Shown piece after piece: positions 52,501-61,702 of a DNA stretch of 64,000 nt. The position numbers and the translations under genes are program-made. How positions within the stretch are numbered: position 1 is the first letter of the stretch; each line of letters starts with the position of its first letter. The stretch lies in assembly GCF_000720425.1 (NCBI RefSeq), contig NZ_JOAJ01000008.1, forward strand, positions 248,001 to 312,000, given 5' to 3'. A model generated the notes under the pieces. It did not search any database, was not told where the DNA came from, and saw only the letters and a program-made list of their open reading frames with translations. The DNA is from Nocardia rhamnosiphila NBRC 108938 (GTDB lineage Bacteria; Actinomycetota; Actinomycetes; Mycobacteriales; Mycobacteriaceae).

Positions 52501-52814
52501 CGTGCCAGCGGCCGTTCGACCACCGCATCGGGATCGCCGAGGTGCCGAAATACCGCATCCTGCCGGACCGGATCGGCGCGAACGACACCAACCTGTGGCA
52601 GAACCACGACGGTGGCGGCCCGTTGGGCTGGACCGGTCTGCTGTTGCACGCCCGCACCCTGCCGACCTATCTCGATCAGGACTGGGATCGCGATTGGGGG
52701 CAACTACAGCAGTTCCTCCCCATCGATCCCGACGCGGTCCCGGCCCGTCCGCGCACCACGCAGGAGGATCACTCCGGGACCTGGACGCCCGGCCCGATCA
52801 ACGTCGCCTGGTGA
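49590..52814 (+). CDS. Emb-type arabinosyltransferase (GT53)
   Basis: A 1074-aa protein of the EmbA/B/C family. A membrane segment near residue 30 precedes a periplasmic lectin-like domain (to about 205), then about a dozen membrane segments, and a C-terminal carbohydrate-binding domain ending [11 protein letters not shown]. The catalytic Asp pair is D277-D278 in [28 protein letters not shown] corresponds to the ethambutol-associated region. It adds D-arabinofuranose to arabinogalactan or lipoarabinomannan. It stands alone, away from an embCAB cluster. TAGGAT ends 8 nt before GTG 49590, suggesting a leaderless mRNA; ATG 49602 is another option. Confidence 0.93.
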   Translation: MADTMVVAAPEPTDLSDGPRSRSRGGWARPVALVSALIGALLAIAVPLLPVRVDTATLSWPQDDSAASIEAPLVAYAPLDYTASVPCAAIQQLGPGGGVLTATAPYGAPDLERYGFLARVRPATPEAGAQLDVVLRNQALFSVPVAELPPNCALDVRAGMTESVASLTGSEPVVLSGDFRPQLVGVFSDLTDPAGTRVTAEVDSRFTSSPTPLKQIAIWVAVAATLISLFALHRLDSLDGRRARRFLPARWWAFRPVDVVVLGTLVLWHFIGATTSDDGYQFGMGRTSQAAGYMANYFRYFGVPENPVGTPYYDLIGLMADLTTASPWVRLPSLLAGILAWLVISREVVPRFGAALHRTKFVPWTGALVFLAVWLPYNNGLRPEPIVALGVLLTWCSVERGIATRRLLPFAVALLIAAFSCTAGPHGIICVAALLAGLRPLIKILATRAPRIGWLAQVLPLAAAGVLVLVVAFADQPFSAMMEMRRVHELAGPHVLWFDEYLRYQYLFMGTVDGSVARRFGIFVMIAGLAVCLLTLLRKGGRIPTAAVGPSRRILGVTVGAMALMMTTPTKWTHHLGVFAGLAGAVAVLTAVAIGPRVMRAPRNRALFAAAVSFLLALVFAGPNGWWYVSSYSVPWWDKQPSVAGIAFNKVFLLGAVVLLALAAWWHVRAPDDGQHRISRWGWRFAKVPALTVAAAFMVLFEVASFAKGAVSQYPAFSLASSNLSALAGNTCGLAPHVLVETDPNRGMLTPLSGDPAAALAGTGTGFSPTGVAADLSADAEEGADAAIADSVGAATAGTGVATETDSPALPFGLDPGTPVLGSDHADGPAQLTSGWYRLPPVADRADILALSAAGRIWSQDTDGVVTHGQSLELEFGSTTAPGGSAAAPVPLRRVNPIDIGPAPSWRNLRVPLAPYADADTVRIVAADRDRDPRQWLAFTPPRMPQTQDLNTVVGSDDPVLLDWAVGLQFPCQRPFDHRIGIAEVPKYRILPDRIGANDTNLWQNHDGGGPLGWTGLLLHARTLPTYLDQDWDRDWGQLQQFLPIDPDAVPARPRTTQEDHSGTWTPGPINVAW

Positions 52815-52848
52815 GCCGCGCACCGCGGCGGTGGCTACTCTGACAGCC

Positions 52849-55275
52849 ATGTCGACAACTGTGCAGTCCGTCGGGATGCCCGGTCTCACCGCCGCGGAGG
52901 TGGCGCAGCGCCGGCGCGACGGGCTCACCAACGATGTGCCGGACCGGGCCAGCCGTTCGGTGCGCGATATCGTCCGGGCGAATGTGTTCACCCGGATCAA
53001 TGCCATCCTGGGCGTGCTGTTCGTCCTGGTGATGGCCACCGGATCGGTGATCGACGGAATGTTCGGGCTGCTGATCGTGGCCAACAGCGCGGTCGGCATC
53101 GTGCAGGAGATCCGGGCCAAACGCACCCTGGACCGGTTGGCGATCGTCGGGCAGGCGAAACCGACTGTGCGCCGGGACGGTAAGTCCGAACAGGTCGCGC
53201 CCAATGAGGTGGTCCTCGACGATCTCATCGAACTCGGACCCGGTGACCAGATCGTGGTCGACGGCGAGGTGGTCGAAGCCGAACTGCTCGAGATCGACGA
53301 ATCTCTGCTCACCGGCGAATCCGACGATGTCGCCAAAGAATCCGGCGCGCAGGTGCTCTCGGGCAGCTATGTGGTGTCCGGTTCGGGCGCCTATCGGGCG
53401 ACCAAGGTCGGCAAGGACGCCTACGCCGCGAAACTGGCCGACGAGGCCAGCAAGTTCACCCTGGTGAACTCGGAACTGCGCAACGGTATCGACACCATCC
53501 TCAAGGTCATCACCTATCTGCTCATCCCCGCCGGCGCCCTGAGCATCTACAACCAGCTGGTGTCCAGCGGAGAGTCCTGGCGGCCGGCCGTCACCGGGAT
53601 GGTGGCCGCGCTGGTGCCGATGGTGCCCGAGGGCCTGGTGCTGATGACCTCGATCGCGTTCGCGGTCGGTGTGGTGCGGCTGGGGCAGCGCAAATGCCTG
53701 GTCCAGGAGCTGCCCGCCATCGAGGGACTGGCCCGAGTGGATGTGGTGTGCGCGGACAAGACCGGCACCCTCACCGAGAACGGTATGCGCCTGGCCGAAC
53801 TCCGGATGATCGACACCGGTCCGGACGCCGAGGACCGGGCACGGCAGGCGCTGGCCGCCATGGCCGCCGACGATCCCCGGCCCAATGCCAGCGTCCAGGC
53901 CATCGCCGAAGCACTCCCGGGGGCACCCGATTGGGAGTACACGGCCGTGGCACCGTTCTCCTCGGCCAAGAAGTGGAGCGGTTTCTCCTACGGAGAGCAC
54001 GGGGACTGGCTGCTGGGCGCACCCGACGTGCTGCTCGACTCCGGATCGGCCGATGCCCGCGCCGCCGAGGAACTCGGCGCCACCGGTCTGCGTGTGCTCC
54101 TGCTCGCCCGCGGCGACCGCGCGGTGGACGCGACCGGCGCCCCCGGGACCATCACCCCGGTCGCCCTGGTGGTCCTCGAACAGAAAGTACGGCCCGACGC
54201 CCGCGACACCCTGGACTACTTCGCGAGCCAGGACGTGTCGATCAAGGTGATCTCCGGGGACAACGCCGTCTCGGTGGGCGCGGTCGCCTCCTCCCTGGAC
54301 CTGCCCGGCGGCGACCACGCCGTCGACGCGCGGACCCTGCCCGAGGACCGCGCCGAACTCGCCGGCGTACTGGAGGAGCGGACCACCTTCGGGCGGGTCC
54401 GCCCCGACCAGAAGCGGGCCATGGTCGGCGCGCTGCAGTCCCGCGGGCACACCGTGGCCATGACCGGCGACGGGGTCAACGACGTGCTGGCACTCAAGGA
54501 CGCCGATATCGGTGTGGCCATGGGCGCGGGTAGCCCGGCCACCCGGGCGGTCGCGCAGATCGTGCTGCTGGACAACAGATTCGCCACCCTGCCGTATGTG
54601 GTGGGCGAGGGCCGCCGGGTGATCGGCAATATCGAACGGGTCTCCAACCTGTTCCTGACCAAAACCGTCTACTCGGTGCTGCTGGCCTTTCTGATCGGCG
54701 TCGCCGGTGTGGGCTCGCAGATCTTCGGCTATGAACCCATCGGCTACCCGTTCCTGCCCCGGCACGTGACGATCGCGGCCTGGTTCACCATCGGTATCCC
54801 CGCCTTCATCCTGTCGCTGGCCCCGAACAACGAACGGGCCCGCACCGGTTTCGTCGGCCGGGTGATGCGGCTGGCGATCCCCTCGGGCGTGGTCATCGGT
54901 ACCGCGACCTTTGTCGCCTACCTCATCGCCTACGCCGGCCCGGAGGCCAGCGAACAGCAGAAGATGCAGGCCGGCACCACCGCGCTCATCACCCTCATCA
55001 TGATCGCGGTCTGGGTGCTGGCGATCGTCGCCCGCCCCTACACCTGGTGGAAGGTCGTACTGATCGCGGTCTCGGTGGCGGCCTACCTGGTGCTGTTCAC
55101 GGTCCCCTTCACCCGTGAATTCTTCGCGCTCGACCCGTCCAACGTGCGCCTGACCACGGCCGCGTTCGCCTGCGGCGCGGTGGGGATCGTGCTGGTGGAG
55201 GTCGCCTGGTGGGTCCAGGCGAGTGTGCGGGGGGAGTCGCACAAACTGATCCCCGCGGCGCCGGGGGAATCTTGA
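52849..55275 (+). CDS. ctpE: P-type cation ATPase CtpE (calcium transport)
   Basis: An 808-aa P-type ATPase. TGES ([14 protein letters not shown]) is in the actuator domain, the phosphorylated Asp303 is in [12 protein letters not shown], and [22 protein letters not shown] is the hinge. About ten membrane segments are seen, with PEGLVLMTS in segment 4. It matches Rv0908 CtpE, reported as a Ca2+ importer needed for envelope integrity. TACTCT ends 7 nt before ATG 52849 and there is no ribosome site. It lies 34 nt downstream of the emb gene. Confidence 0.93.
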   Translation: MSTTVQSVGMPGLTAAEVAQRRRDGLTNDVPDRASRSVRDIVRANVFTRINAILGVLFVLVMATGSVIDGMFGLLIVANSAVGIVQEIRAKRTLDRLAIVGQAKPTVRRDGKSEQVAPNEVVLDDLIELGPGDQIVVDGEVVEAELLEIDESLLTGESDDVAKESGAQVLSGSYVVSGSGAYRATKVGKDAYAAKLADEASKFTLVNSELRNGIDTILKVITYLLIPAGALSIYNQLVSSGESWRPAVTGMVAALVPMVPEGLVLMTSIAFAVGVVRLGQRKCLVQELPAIEGLARVDVVCADKTGTLTENGMRLAELRMIDTGPDAEDRARQALAAMAADDPRPNASVQAIAEALPGAPDWEYTAVAPFSSAKKWSGFSYGEHGDWLLGAPDVLLDSGSADARAAEELGATGLRVLLLARGDRAVDATGAPGTITPVALVVLEQKVRPDARDTLDYFASQDVSIKVISGDNAVSVGAVASSLDLPGGDHAVDARTLPEDRAELAGVLEERTTFGRVRPDQKRAMVGALQSRGHTVAMTGDGVNDVLALKDADIGVAMGAGSPATRAVAQIVLLDNRFATLPYVVGEGRRVIGNIERVSNLFLTKTVYSVLLAFLIGVAGVGSQIFGYEPIGYPFLPRHVTIAAWFTIGIPAFILSLAPNNERARTGFVGRVMRLAIPSGVVIGTATFVAYLIAYAGPEASEQQKMQAGTTALITLIMIAVWVLAIVARPYTWWKVVLIAVSVAAYLVLFTVPFTREFFALDPSNVRLTTAAFACGAVGIVLVEVAWWVQASVRGESHKLIPAAPGES

Positions 55276-55290
55276 GGTAAGAGCCGGCGA

Positions 55291-55555
55291 GACGGGCCTC
55301 AACCCTTTGAGGTGTCTCGCAACACTCGACGCATGGGGTTGCGTCGGCATTCGATGGTCGGATCGGATGCCGACTCGACCGCTTGGGCGGGCGGGGTTCT
55401 GGTCGCCTTTCACGAACGGGTGTGCTATCTCGGTGCCGAGTCTTACGAGGCCCTGAAAGGGTTGAGGCCCGTCCCGCCGTTCAGCGCCCGAAGTGCATGC
55501 GGCGAAGCCGCGAGTCTCGGGCGCTGAACGGCGGGACCGAGGGGGCCTCAACCCC
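55291..55555. repeat. Palindromic intergenic element between ctpE and phzF
   Basis: GACGGGCCTCAACCCTTT (55291-55308) is perfectly inverted at 55456-55473. Directly after, CCCGCCGTTCAGCGCCCGA (55473-55491) is perfectly inverted at 55517-55535, enclosing a GCGGC-GAA-GCCGC hairpin. GGCCTCAACCC returns at 55544-55554. CGACGCA/TGCGTCG (55327-55346) gives another stem. The whole interval has no convincing gene; it looks like a small mobile or REP-like element. Confidence 0.8.
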
Positions 55556-55600
55556 GCGCGCGCCAGCGCGCCGAAAACACAGCGCCAATAGACTCGTGGC

Positions 55601-56419
55601 ATGGAGGTTCTGCTGCACCAGATCGACGCGTTCGCCGACGCACCGTTCTCCGGGAACCCGGCAGCGGTGATGCCGTTGCCCACCTGGTTGCCCGATACCG
55701 TGCTGCAACAGTTGGCCGAGGAGAACAATCTCGCCGAGACGGCCTTCTATACCTCCCGGTTACCCACGGAGGCAGGGGTGCCGCCGGGGAGCCGGCCCGC
55801 CTACCATCTGCGCTGGTTCACGCCGACGACCGAGGTGGTGATGTGCGGGCACGCCACATTGGCGGCGGCGGCGCATATTCTCTGCGATATCCAGCCGGGC
55901 GAGGACCGGGTCGGTTTCTTCACCCATAGTGGCTGGTTGCGGGTGGATCGCACCGATGACGACGAGTACGTGCTGGATCTGCCCGCGGTGGCCTCCGTAC
56001 CGGCCGAACCGGATGCGGCACTGGTGGCGGCGCTGGGGGTGGAGCCGGTGCGGGTGTACTCGGGCGCGGATGTGGTCGTGGTGGTGGACAGTGAGCGGCA
56101 GGTCCGGGAGCTGGCACCGGCCTTGAGTGCCTTTCCGAAGGTGCAGCGGGGTGTGGTGGTCACCGCCCGGGGGGACGAGGTGGATTTCGTCTCTCGGTTC
56201 TTCGCGCCGGGGGTGGGGGTGCCGGAGGATCCGGTGACCGGTTCGGCGCATGCCCAGCTGGCGCCGCTGTGGAGTGCCGAGCTCGGGCGCAGCAGGTTGA
56301 CCGCGCGTCAGCTGTCCCGGCGGGGTGGCTCGCTCGGGGTCGAGCTGGTCGCGGACCGGGTGTTGCTGACCGGTCGCTGCCGCCGTTATCTGGACGGTGT
56401 GGTGACACTGGATTTCTGA
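55601..56419 (+). CDS. PhzF-family isomerase/epimerase-like protein
   Basis: A 272-aa protein of the PhzF/diaminopimelate-epimerase fold. LHQIDAFADAPFSGNPAAV opens the protein; the catalytic Glu46 is in NLAETAFY, MCGHATLAAA and FAPGVGVPEDPVTGSAHAQLAPLW follow. No phenazine genes are nearby, so the substrate is unknown. TAGACT (55589-55594) ends 6 nt before ATG 55601, which fits a leaderless mRNA. The gene ends directly against a convergent gene. Confidence 0.9.
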   Translation: MEVLLHQIDAFADAPFSGNPAAVMPLPTWLPDTVLQQLAEENNLAETAFYTSRLPTEAGVPPGSRPAYHLRWFTPTTEVVMCGHATLAAAAHILCDIQPGEDRVGFFTHSGWLRVDRTDDDEYVLDLPAVASVPAEPDAALVAALGVEPVRVYSGADVVVVVDSERQVRELAPALSAFPKVQRGVVVTARGDEVDFVSRFFAPGVGVPEDPVTGSAHAQLAPLWSAELGRSRLTARQLSRRGGSLGVELVADRVLLTGRCRRYLDGVVTLDF

Positions 56420-57118
56420 TCAGGCCGGTGGGACGGGCCCGTCGTCCGGTGGCGGGCCCACGGGGTCGGGGCTGTCGGGGAGCAAGGGGCCGACGGCGAA
56501 CCGTCCGGCGACGGCGTCGGCCGGTAGCGCGTGCACCGCGCGGATTCCGGGCTGCCCGGCGAGTTCGCGGAGCCGGGGCAGCGGGGCCCGGACGACGACC
56601 CCGGGGGAGCAGGCGCAGTCCGCGCGCAGGCGCGCGATGACCACGTCCAGGGTGCGGGCGGTGCGGTCGTCGCCGATGTAGCGGCGTTGGTCGGTCAGTT
56701 GCCAGGCGGCGTCGGCGCCGGAGCGCCGCAGGGCGATGTCACCGGCGGGGGTCTGGACCGCGACCAGCGGGGTCGCGACCCGGGGGAGCGGGACCCGGTA
56801 CAGCGCCTGGCCGATGCGCAGCTCCCCGACCTGGCCGCGTAACTCCGTAGCGGGCCGGTACTCGGTGAACGACACCAGCGCCCACCGGTCCGCACTGTCT
56901 GTCCCGGTGAGCGATTCCCGGGCCCGGTCGAGGTATTCGGCGATGGACTCGCCCTGGTCGGGTCCGAGGCGGTCGGTGGAGACGATCTCCTCGGCCGGAG
57001 GGATCAGGTAGCCGAGTGCGAGGACGAAGACACCGCAGGCGGCCGCGGCCGCGCCGTAGCCGAGCCCCCGGCGGATATTGCGGGGCCGACGCGGCGGGGC
57101 TGCGGGTCTCTCGGGCAT
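56420..57118 (-). CDS. Single-pass membrane protein, unknown function (232 aa)
   Basis: Not recognised. A Pro/Arg-rich N-terminus of ~18 residues, one membrane segment (about 20-40), then an exported alpha/beta domain with a Cys pair (LRADCACSPGV) and a Pro-rich end. It resembles hypothetical proteins common next to rluD in Nocardia and Rhodococcus. It starts 6 nt downstream of the rluD stop and is therefore probably in an lspA-rluD-this operon. Its stop codon abuts the phzF stop. Confidence 0.82.
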   Translation of the reverse strand: MPERPAAPPRRPRNIRRGLGYGAAAAACGVFVLALGYLIPPAEEIVSTDRLGPDQGESIAEYLDRARESLTGTDSADRWALVSFTEYRPATELRGQVGELRIGQALYRVPLPRVATPLVAVQTPAGDIALRRSGADAAWQLTDQRRYIGDDRTARTLDVVIARLRADCACSPGVVVRAPLPRLRELAGQPGIRAVHALPADAVAGRFAVGPLLPDSPDPVGPPPDDGPVPPA

Positions 57119-57124
57119 AGGCGG

Positions 57125-58051
57125 TCAGGCGTCGCGTAGCACGCGCAACGCGTGGGTGAGGTCGTCGGGGTATTCGCTGGTGATCTCCAGATAGCGGCCG
57201 TCGGCGGGGTGCTGGAAGCCCAGCGATCGGGCGTGCAGCCACTGGCGTTGCAGTCCGAGCCGTTCGGCGAGCCGGGGATCGGCGCCGTAGGTGAGATCAC
57301 CGCAGCAGGGGTGCCGGATGGCGGAGAAGTGCACCCGGATCTGATGGGTGCGGCCGGTTTCCAGATGGATATCGAGCAGGCTCGCCGCCTGGAACGCTTC
57401 CACGGTGTCGTAGTGGGTGACGCTGGGCCGGCCGTCGGAGGTGACCGCGAATTTCCAGTCGTTACCGCGGGCCCGGCCGATGGGGGCGTCGATGGTGCCG
57501 CTGCTGGGGTCGGGATGGCCCTGGACCAGGGCGTGGTAGCGCTTGTCCACGGTGCGCTGTTTGAACGCGCGCTTGAGCACGGTGTAGGCGTGTTCGGACT
57601 GGGCCACCACCATCACCCCGGAGGTGCCGACATCGAGGCGGTGCACGATGCCCTGCCGTTCGTGCGCCCCGGAGGTGGAGATCCGGTAGCCGGCCGCGGC
57701 CAGTCCACCGACCACGGTGGGCCCGCTCCATCCGACTCCGGTGTGCGCGGCGACGCCGACCGGTTTGTCCACGGCGACGATATCGTCGTCGGCGTAGAGG
57801 ATCTTCATACCCTCTACCGGTTCGGCTTCGATATTCAGCTCCCGGCGCGGTTCGGGGAACACCACTTCGAGCCAGGCGCCCGCGGTGAGCCGGTCGGATT
57901 TGCCGGCGGCCACTCCGTCGAGCTGCACCGACCCTTCTTCGGCCAGGGCCGCGACCGCGGTCCGGGACAGTCCGAGCAGCCGCGCGAGGCCGGCGTCCAC
58001 CCGCATCCCGTCGAGTCCGTCGGGGACGGGCATCGTCCTGGTCTCTCTCAT
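57125..58051 (-). CDS. rluD: Ribosomal large subunit pseudouridine synthase (RluD family)
   Basis: A 308-aa protein with an N-terminal S4 RNA-binding domain ([24 protein letters not shown]) and the RluA-type catalytic domain, Asp140 in [14 protein letters not shown]. It turns uridines of 23S rRNA into pseudouridine; which sites cannot be told. It matches Rv1540 next to lspA. ATG 58051 overlaps the lspA stop (ATGA) and has AAGGAG 9 nt upstream. Confidence 0.93.
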   Translation of the reverse strand: MRETRTMPVPDGLDGMRVDAGLARLLGLSRTAVAALAEEGSVQLDGVAAGKSDRLTAGAWLEVVFPEPRRELNIEAEPVEGMKILYADDDIVAVDKPVGVAAHTGVGWSGPTVVGGLAAAGYRISTSGAHERQGIVHRLDVGTSGVMVVAQSEHAYTVLKRAFKQRTVDKRYHALVQGHPDPSSGTIDAPIGRARGNDWKFAVTSDGRPSVTHYDTVEAFQAASLLDIHLETGRTHQIRVHFSAIRHPCCGDLTYGADPRLAERLGLQRQWLHARSLGFQHPADGRYLEITSEYPDDLTHALRVLRDA

Positions 58052-58794
58052 GCGGCGGTCTCCTTGCCGTCGGCGGTGGCGGATGTTCCGGACCCCTTGC
58101 CGGCGGTGGACTCCGGAGCGGCGCCGGCCGCGGAGTCCTCGGGTGCGGCGTCACCGGCGGAGCGGTCCCGGCCGGGGCCGGGCTCGTCGGGCGGGGCCGG
58201 GGCGGAATCCGTGGTGGACGCAGCCTTCTCCTTGTCCTTGTAGCGGGTGCCGTCGGGTTCGAAACCGAAGACGGTGAGCGTCACCAGCAGGATCGCTCCA
58301 CACACGATCGAGGAATCGGCCACATTGAACACCGGCCACCAGCCGACCGAGACGAAATCCACCACATGACCCTGTAGCGGGCCCGGCGCGCGGAACAGCC
58401 GGTCCATCAGGTTGCCGAGTGCGCCGCCGAGGACCCCGCCGAGTCCGATCGCCCACAGGGTCGAGCGCAGGGTGCGGCCGATGCGCAGCACCCCGATCAC
58501 CACCGCGGTCGCGATCAGGGTCAGCAACCAGGTCATGCCGGTGGCCATGGAGAACGCGGCGCCCGGATTGCGCACCAGCACCAGTTCCACGAAGTCACCG
58601 ATGATCGACACCGGTTCGCCGGGGCGTATCCGGGCGACCACGATGATCTTGGTGACCAGGTCGAGCGCGAACAGCGTCGCGGCGACCGCCAGCAGTAGCC
58701 GCAGCCGCTGCCGCGGCTGCGCGCCGGTCCCGCCGGGGCGGTCGTCGGGGTCCTGCTCTGGCGTAGGCCGGTCCTCACTCACGCCGACCATCAT
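58048..58794 (-). CDS. lspA: Lipoprotein signal peptidase (signal peptidase II)
   Basis: A 248-aa protein with four membrane segments. RNPGAAFSM, the catalytic Asp131 in GNLMDR and Asp160 in VFNVADSS are the family motifs. It cleaves lipoprotein signal peptides, such as those of LppM and the MTB12-like protein here. A hydrophilic Ala/Pro/Asp/Glu-rich tail of about 65 residues follows the last segment and is not part of the enzyme. The start is uncertain between ATG 58794, ATG 58791 and GTG 58782. It is coupled to rluD. Confidence 0.93.
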   Translation of the reverse strand: MMVGVSEDRPTPEQDPDDRPGGTGAQPRQRLRLLLAVAATLFALDLVTKIIVVARIRPGEPVSIIGDFVELVLVRNPGAAFSMATGMTWLLTLIATAVVIGVLRIGRTLRSTLWAIGLGGVLGGALGNLMDRLFRAPGPLQGHVVDFVSVGWWPVFNVADSSIVCGAILLVTLTVFGFEPDGTRYKDKEKAASTTDSAPAPPDEPGPGRDRSAGDAAPEDSAAGAAPESTAGKGSGTSATADGKETAA

Positions 58795-58955
58795 CTCTCG
58801 AGGAGGGACGGCCCAGTACCGTGGGCACCCGCGCGCACCGGTGACGGGCCGCCGCCCCGGTGTGTCGCGGTGCCGGCGCCGGTGCCGGGCGGTGCTTCCG
58901 GAAGTCGGCGCGATGTCCCAGCCCACGCTCAGGTACGCCTCGTAGGCTGTCGGGC

Positions 58956-59900
58956 GTGACGGTGTTGTGTTCGTTTCCCACGCCCCGCCTGGCAAGGTCC
59001 AGAGTGCTGATGGTGGTTCTCGCGGTGGGTCTCACCGCTTTCGGTTCCGGCTGCGGCGACGGCGGCGACTCCGGAGCGGAGGCCGACGGCACCGAACCGC
59101 TCGGAATAGGCGAGGTCACCGTGCCGATCGCGGCGGCCGTGGTCACCACGGTGGACCACGGCGAGGAGCCCCGTTCGATGTTGCGGCCGTCCTACTACGA
59201 CGGCACGATCCAGGCGGTGACGTTGCGCACCGATCACCGTATCCAGCAGCAGATCGATTCCCAGCAGGTCCGCGATTTCTCCAGTCCGGCGCTGACCATC
59301 CCGATGACGGCCACCACCGATGCCGACGGGGTGGAACTCGCCCTCGGTTCGGTGACGACGTCCGATCCGGCGTTGTCGGAGGCGCTGACCGCCGCCGACG
59401 GGACGCACGCCGGGTTCGAGATGAGCGAACTCGGCGGGATCACCGCGCTGCGTCTGGCGCCCGCTCCCGATACCTCGAATTCCGCGCGAGCTGCCCTGGA
59501 ACAGGCTTTCTACCAGGCGGTCTACCGATCCATCACCTTCCCCGACGAACCGGTCGGGGTGGGCGCGGTATGGCGGGTACAGCAGACCGTGGGCGGCGGC
59601 GTCGACCTCGACCAGGTCACCACCGCCACCCTGGTCGCCCGCGACGGTGGACGGTTGTCCATCCGGCTCGACGTCACCCAGACGCCGAAATCGAGTATCT
59701 GGGATCTGCCGAACGAGGCCGGCATGCTCGATATCGAGGACTACGCGATGCAGGGCAGCGGAGATATCACCGTGGACCTCGGCCTGCCGCTGCCGGTGGC
59801 CGGGTCGATCTCGATCGGCGGCCACCAGTTCTACCGCGACCCGCGCACCTCGACGGTGCTGCGTCAGGTCATCGAGACGAACGTCAGCTGGGGCGGCTGA
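58956..59900 (+). CDS. Putative exported lipoprotein, unknown function (314 aa)
   Basis: Not recognised. A short basic N-terminus, a hydrophobic stretch ([21 protein letters not shown]) with a degenerate lipobox GSGC near residue 30, then a mostly beta exported domain with no Cys. TAGGCT (58943-58948) ends 7 nt before GTG 58956 and no ribosome site is present. It is divergent from lspA, the enzyme that would process it. Confidence 0.8.
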   Translation: MTVLCSFPTPRLARSRVLMVVLAVGLTAFGSGCGDGGDSGAEADGTEPLGIGEVTVPIAAAVVTTVDHGEEPRSMLRPSYYDGTIQAVTLRTDHRIQQQIDSQQVRDFSSPALTIPMTATTDADGVELALGSVTTSDPALSEALTAADGTHAGFEMSELGGITALRLAPAPDTSNSARAALEQAFYQAVYRSITFPDEPVGVGAVWRVQQTVGGGVDLDQVTTATLVARDGGRLSIRLDVTQTPKSSIWDLPNEAGMLDIEDYAMQGSGDITVDLGLPLPVAGSISIGGHQFYRDPRTSTVLRQVIETNVSWGG

Positions 59901-59992
59901 TCCGGCGGCCGTGTTCGTCCGCGGCCATCGGCGGGAACCGGGCATAGGCTCACAGGTGTCCGACACAACTCTCCGAGACCGGAGGTCCCGTG

Positions 59993-60454
59993 ATGTCCGA
60001 TGTTCCCCCTGTTCCCGACGGTTATCCCACTATTTCCCCCGGTCTGGCGATCGCCGGGGCAGCGGACGCGGTGGAGTTCTACAAACGGGTGCTGGGGGCC
60101 ACCGAACGGATGCGGATCCCGGGTCCCGGCGACACCGTGATGCACTGTGAGCTCCTGATCGGCAATTCGGTGCTGATGCTCGGCGACCCGGCCCCCGATA
60201 TGGCGTTCCGGGACCCGCATTCGATCGGCGGCACCCCGGTCAACCTCTATGTGTACGTACCGGATATGGACGCGGCCCACGCCGCGGCGCTCGCCGCCGG
60301 CGCCACCGAGATCAGCGCCCCGCAGACCCAGTTCTACGGTGACCGGACCGGTTCGTTCGTGGACCCGTGGGGGCATCAGTGGACCGTCGCCACCCATGTG
60401 GAGGATATCGAGCCCGAGGAGATGCAACGGCGAATGGACCAGCTCGGATCCTGA
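59993..60454 (+). CDS. VOC-superfamily (glyoxalase/PhnB-like) protein
   Basis: A 153-aa protein with paired beta-alpha-beta-beta-beta modules: ADAVEFYKRVLGATERMRI, VMHCELLIGNSVLMLGD, YVYVPDMDAAHAAALAAGA and YGDRTGSFVDPWGHQWTVATH. It is PhnB/YdhR-like; putative metal ligands are His in MHCE and Glu/His in the second module. The substrate is unknown. ATG 59993 lies 7 nt after GGAGG and is preferred to GTG 59990. Confidence 0.9.
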   Translation: MSDVPPVPDGYPTISPGLAIAGAADAVEFYKRVLGATERMRIPGPGDTVMHCELLIGNSVLMLGDPAPDMAFRDPHSIGGTPVNLYVYVPDMDAAHAAALAAGATEISAPQTQFYGDRTGSFVDPWGHQWTVATHVEDIEPEEMQRRMDQLGS

Positions 60455-60539
60455 TCGGCCCCGAACCCCCGTACCGGACCCGCGGCCGGACCCCGATGAC
60501 TACGATGGGCGAGTCGAAGGAGCAGGAAGGGTCTGGCGG

Positions 60540-61292
60540 ATGCGGGTGCTGGCCGTGGACGACGAGCAGCCGGCGCTGGACGAGCTGCTCTATCTGCTGC
60601 GCGCCGAACCCGCGGTGACCGAACTGCACGGCGCCGCCGACGCGACCGGCGCGCTGCGGATTCTGCGGGCGCACGCGATCGACGCGGTCTTCCTGGATAT
60701 CAATATGCCGGGCCTGGACGGTATGGAACTGGCCGGGGTGCTCGCCGAATTCGTGCACCCGCCGGCGATCGTCTTCGTCACCGCGCACGAGGACCACGCG
60801 GTGGCCGCGTTCGATCTGGGCGCGGTGGACTACCTGCTCAAACCGGTGCGCCGACAGCGGCTGGGGGCCGCGGTGCGGCGGATCGCCGACCGCCGCACCC
60901 GCGCCGAGCCGGAACCGGAGCCGGGGGCGGCCGGGGGCCACGAAGTCATTCCGGTCGAGCTGGGCGGGGTCACCACGCTGGTGCATCGGTCCCAGGTGAA
61001 CTGGGTGGAAGCCGAAGGAGACTACGCCCGGCTGCACACCGATACCGGTTCCCATCTGGTGCGCATCCCACTTTCGGCGTTGCAGGACCGCTGGCGCGAA
61101 GATTTCCTGCGGGTGCACCGCTCGTATCTGGTGGCGCTCGGGCGGGTGACCGGGCTGCGGACGGTGGGTTCGGGCACGCTGGTGTGTCTGCGCGGGGCGC
61201 AGCGGGTGGAGCTTCCGGTGAGCCGTCGCCAGGTGCGCGAACTCAAACAGCGACTGGTGCACGGACCGCATCCGGCGCCGGACCGGCGATGA
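60540..61292 (+). CDS. LytTR-type response regulator
   Basis: A 250-aa regulator. The receiver domain (1-120) has D7-D8 (VDDEQ), the phosphorylated Asp53 in FLDINMPG, and K of YLLKPV. A short acidic linker is followed by a LytTR DNA-binding domain (about 137-240; VNWVEAEGDYARLHT, FLRVHRSYLVAL). No histidine kinase gene is adjacent in this window. ATG 60540 has AGGAAGGG about 8 nt upstream. It is coupled by ATGA to a membrane protein and followed by symporters, which it probably regulates. Confidence 0.93.
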   Translation: MRVLAVDDEQPALDELLYLLRAEPAVTELHGAADATGALRILRAHAIDAVFLDINMPGLDGMELAGVLAEFVHPPAIVFVTAHEDHAVAAFDLGAVDYLLKPVRRQRLGAAVRRIADRRTRAEPEPEPGAAGGHEVIPVELGGVTTLVHRSQVNWVEAEGDYARLHTDTGSHLVRIPLSALQDRWREDFLRVHRSYLVALGRVTGLRTVGSGTLVCLRGAQRVELPVSRRQVRELKQRLVHGPHPAPDRR

Positions 61293-61657
61293 TCGGTCCC
61301 GCCCCGCGGCCGCCCCGCCGGCGGGTGGTGCTCGCCGAACGCCGGGGCGCGCGCCGCGTCCGGACCCGGGTGGAGGTCGCCGAACAGACCGAGATCGGCG
61401 AGGCGCTGATCGGCGGGCTCATCCGGGCGCAACTGGGGCTGGCCCTGAGCTGTGGTCTGGTGATCGCGCTGCTCCTCGCCGCGCTCCCGCTGCTGTTCGG
61501 CGTCACCGCGATCGCCGAGACGGTGATGCTGGGTATCCGGCTGCCGTGGCTGGTGCTCGGCGGCGCCGCCTATCCGCTGCTGTGGCTCACCGGGCGGGTG
61601 TACCTGCGGCTGGCCGAGCGCAACGAGAACGATTTCCTCGAGCTCACCGGTGATTGA
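61289..61657 (+). CDS. Small membrane protein between the LytTR regulator and symporter (122 aa)
   Basis: A 122-aa protein with a basic N-terminus, two membrane segments (about 48-70 and 83-103) and an acidic C-terminus ending RNENDFLELTGD. It overlaps the regulator by ATGA and lies 45 nt before the symporter, so it is probably a small partner of the symporter, like DUF485 proteins; no family is recognised with certainty. Confidence 0.82.
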   Translation: MIGPAPRPPRRRVVLAERRGARRVRTRVEVAEQTEIGEALIGGLIRAQLGLALSCGLVIALLLAALPLLFGVTAIAETVMLGIRLPWLVLGGAAYPLLWLTGRVYLRLAERNENDFLELTGD

Positions 61658-61702
61658 GCGGCCCGCGCCGGGGGCACGGACCGGGTCGAGGGGCAGGCCG
61701 GG

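Noticed and set aside
50031..52703. 890-codon open frame opposite the emb gene
   Set aside because: Same GC-rich shadow effect; low-complexity translation with no motif.
55312..55527. 71-codon ORF inside the palindromic element
   Set aside because: About a third of it is coded by the inverted repeat itself; there is no ribosome site and no recognisable domain.
52798..55728. Long open frame (976 codons) on the minus strand opposite ctpE
   Set aside because: It is a mirror of the ctpE codon pattern in GC-rich DNA; the translation is His/Gln/Arg/Asp-rich without any domain, while the plus strand gives a full P-type ATPase.
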